The position numbers and the translations under genes were made by a program. The notes beneath the pieces are model-generated. The model saw nothing but the letters and a program-made list of their open reading frames with translations, made no database searches and was not told the DNA's origin. A stretch of 5,040 nucleotides of DNA from an uncultured Oscillospiraceae bacterium (GTDB lineage Bacteria; Bacillota; Clostridia; Oscillospirales; Acutalibacteraceae), in contig USMJ01000117.1 in the NCBI GenBank assembly GCA_900555805.1, positions 1 through 5,040 of the forward strand, in the 5' to 3' direction. Positions 5,020 through 5,040 of the stretch are shown one piece after another (within the stretch, counting starts at the first letter, position 1; the number at the start of each line of letters is the position of its first letter).

Positions 5020-5040
5020 ACTGTGATACAGCCTCGGACG

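Overview
The window reads like a chromosomal segment of a gut-type Clostridia/Oscillospirales (Ruminococcaceae-like) bacterium. This is inferred from roughly 50% GC, purine-rich Shine-Dalgarno sites, a TTG start, a DHHW-family secreted protein and a GH27 alpha-galactosidase of the kind common in these fibre-degrading Firmicutes. No taxonomic marker gene is present. All real genes are on the + strand.

Layout. Positions 1-1053 are the 3' part of a DHHW (AlgX/AlgJ-like SGNH) protein, the sort of extracellular esterase or acetyltransferase that works with membrane O-acyltransferases in surface-glycan O-acetylation. It enters the window through a Thr/Pro/Asp-rich linker. Sixteen bases later, in the same probable operon, is a small Dabb-family alpha/beta-barrel protein (1070-1372). 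A noncoding stretch of about 400 bases follows. Its first part carries three perfect GC-rich hairpins (1399-1425, 1492-1526, 1526-1546). Its second part is AT-rich, with an evenly spaced TGTTAA/TTAACA/TGTTAA array and an extended -10 promoter.

That promoter drives a membrane-embedded M28-type zinc aminopeptidase. Its start is best placed at a TTG at 1780, not further upstream; the gene ends at 3024. The peptidase has four predicted transmembrane helices, two of them inserted inside the catalytic domain between the first and second metal-binding motifs. The 137-base gap after it holds a terminator-like hairpin, a degenerate tandem copy of that hairpin, a third hairpin and a plausible promoter. 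It leads to a 552-residue GH27 alpha-galactosidase (3162-4820) with a CBM-like beta-sandwich spliced into its barrel. A strong intrinsic terminator (4840-4872) closes that gene. The last ~110 bases contain an unusual nested palindrome: an 11-bp stem enclosing three adjacent perfect hairpins, itself enclosed by another 8-bp stem.

How the parts relate. There is no obvious single pathway. The DHHW-Dabb pair looks like the tail of a surface-polysaccharide modification operon. The peptidase and alpha-galactosidase look like separately transcribed units: membrane peptide turnover, and cytoplasmic release of galactose from imported alpha-galactosides. The parts least explained by known families are the noncoding ones: the half-site array, the duplicated hairpin leader before the alpha-galactosidase, and the nested palindrome at the right end.
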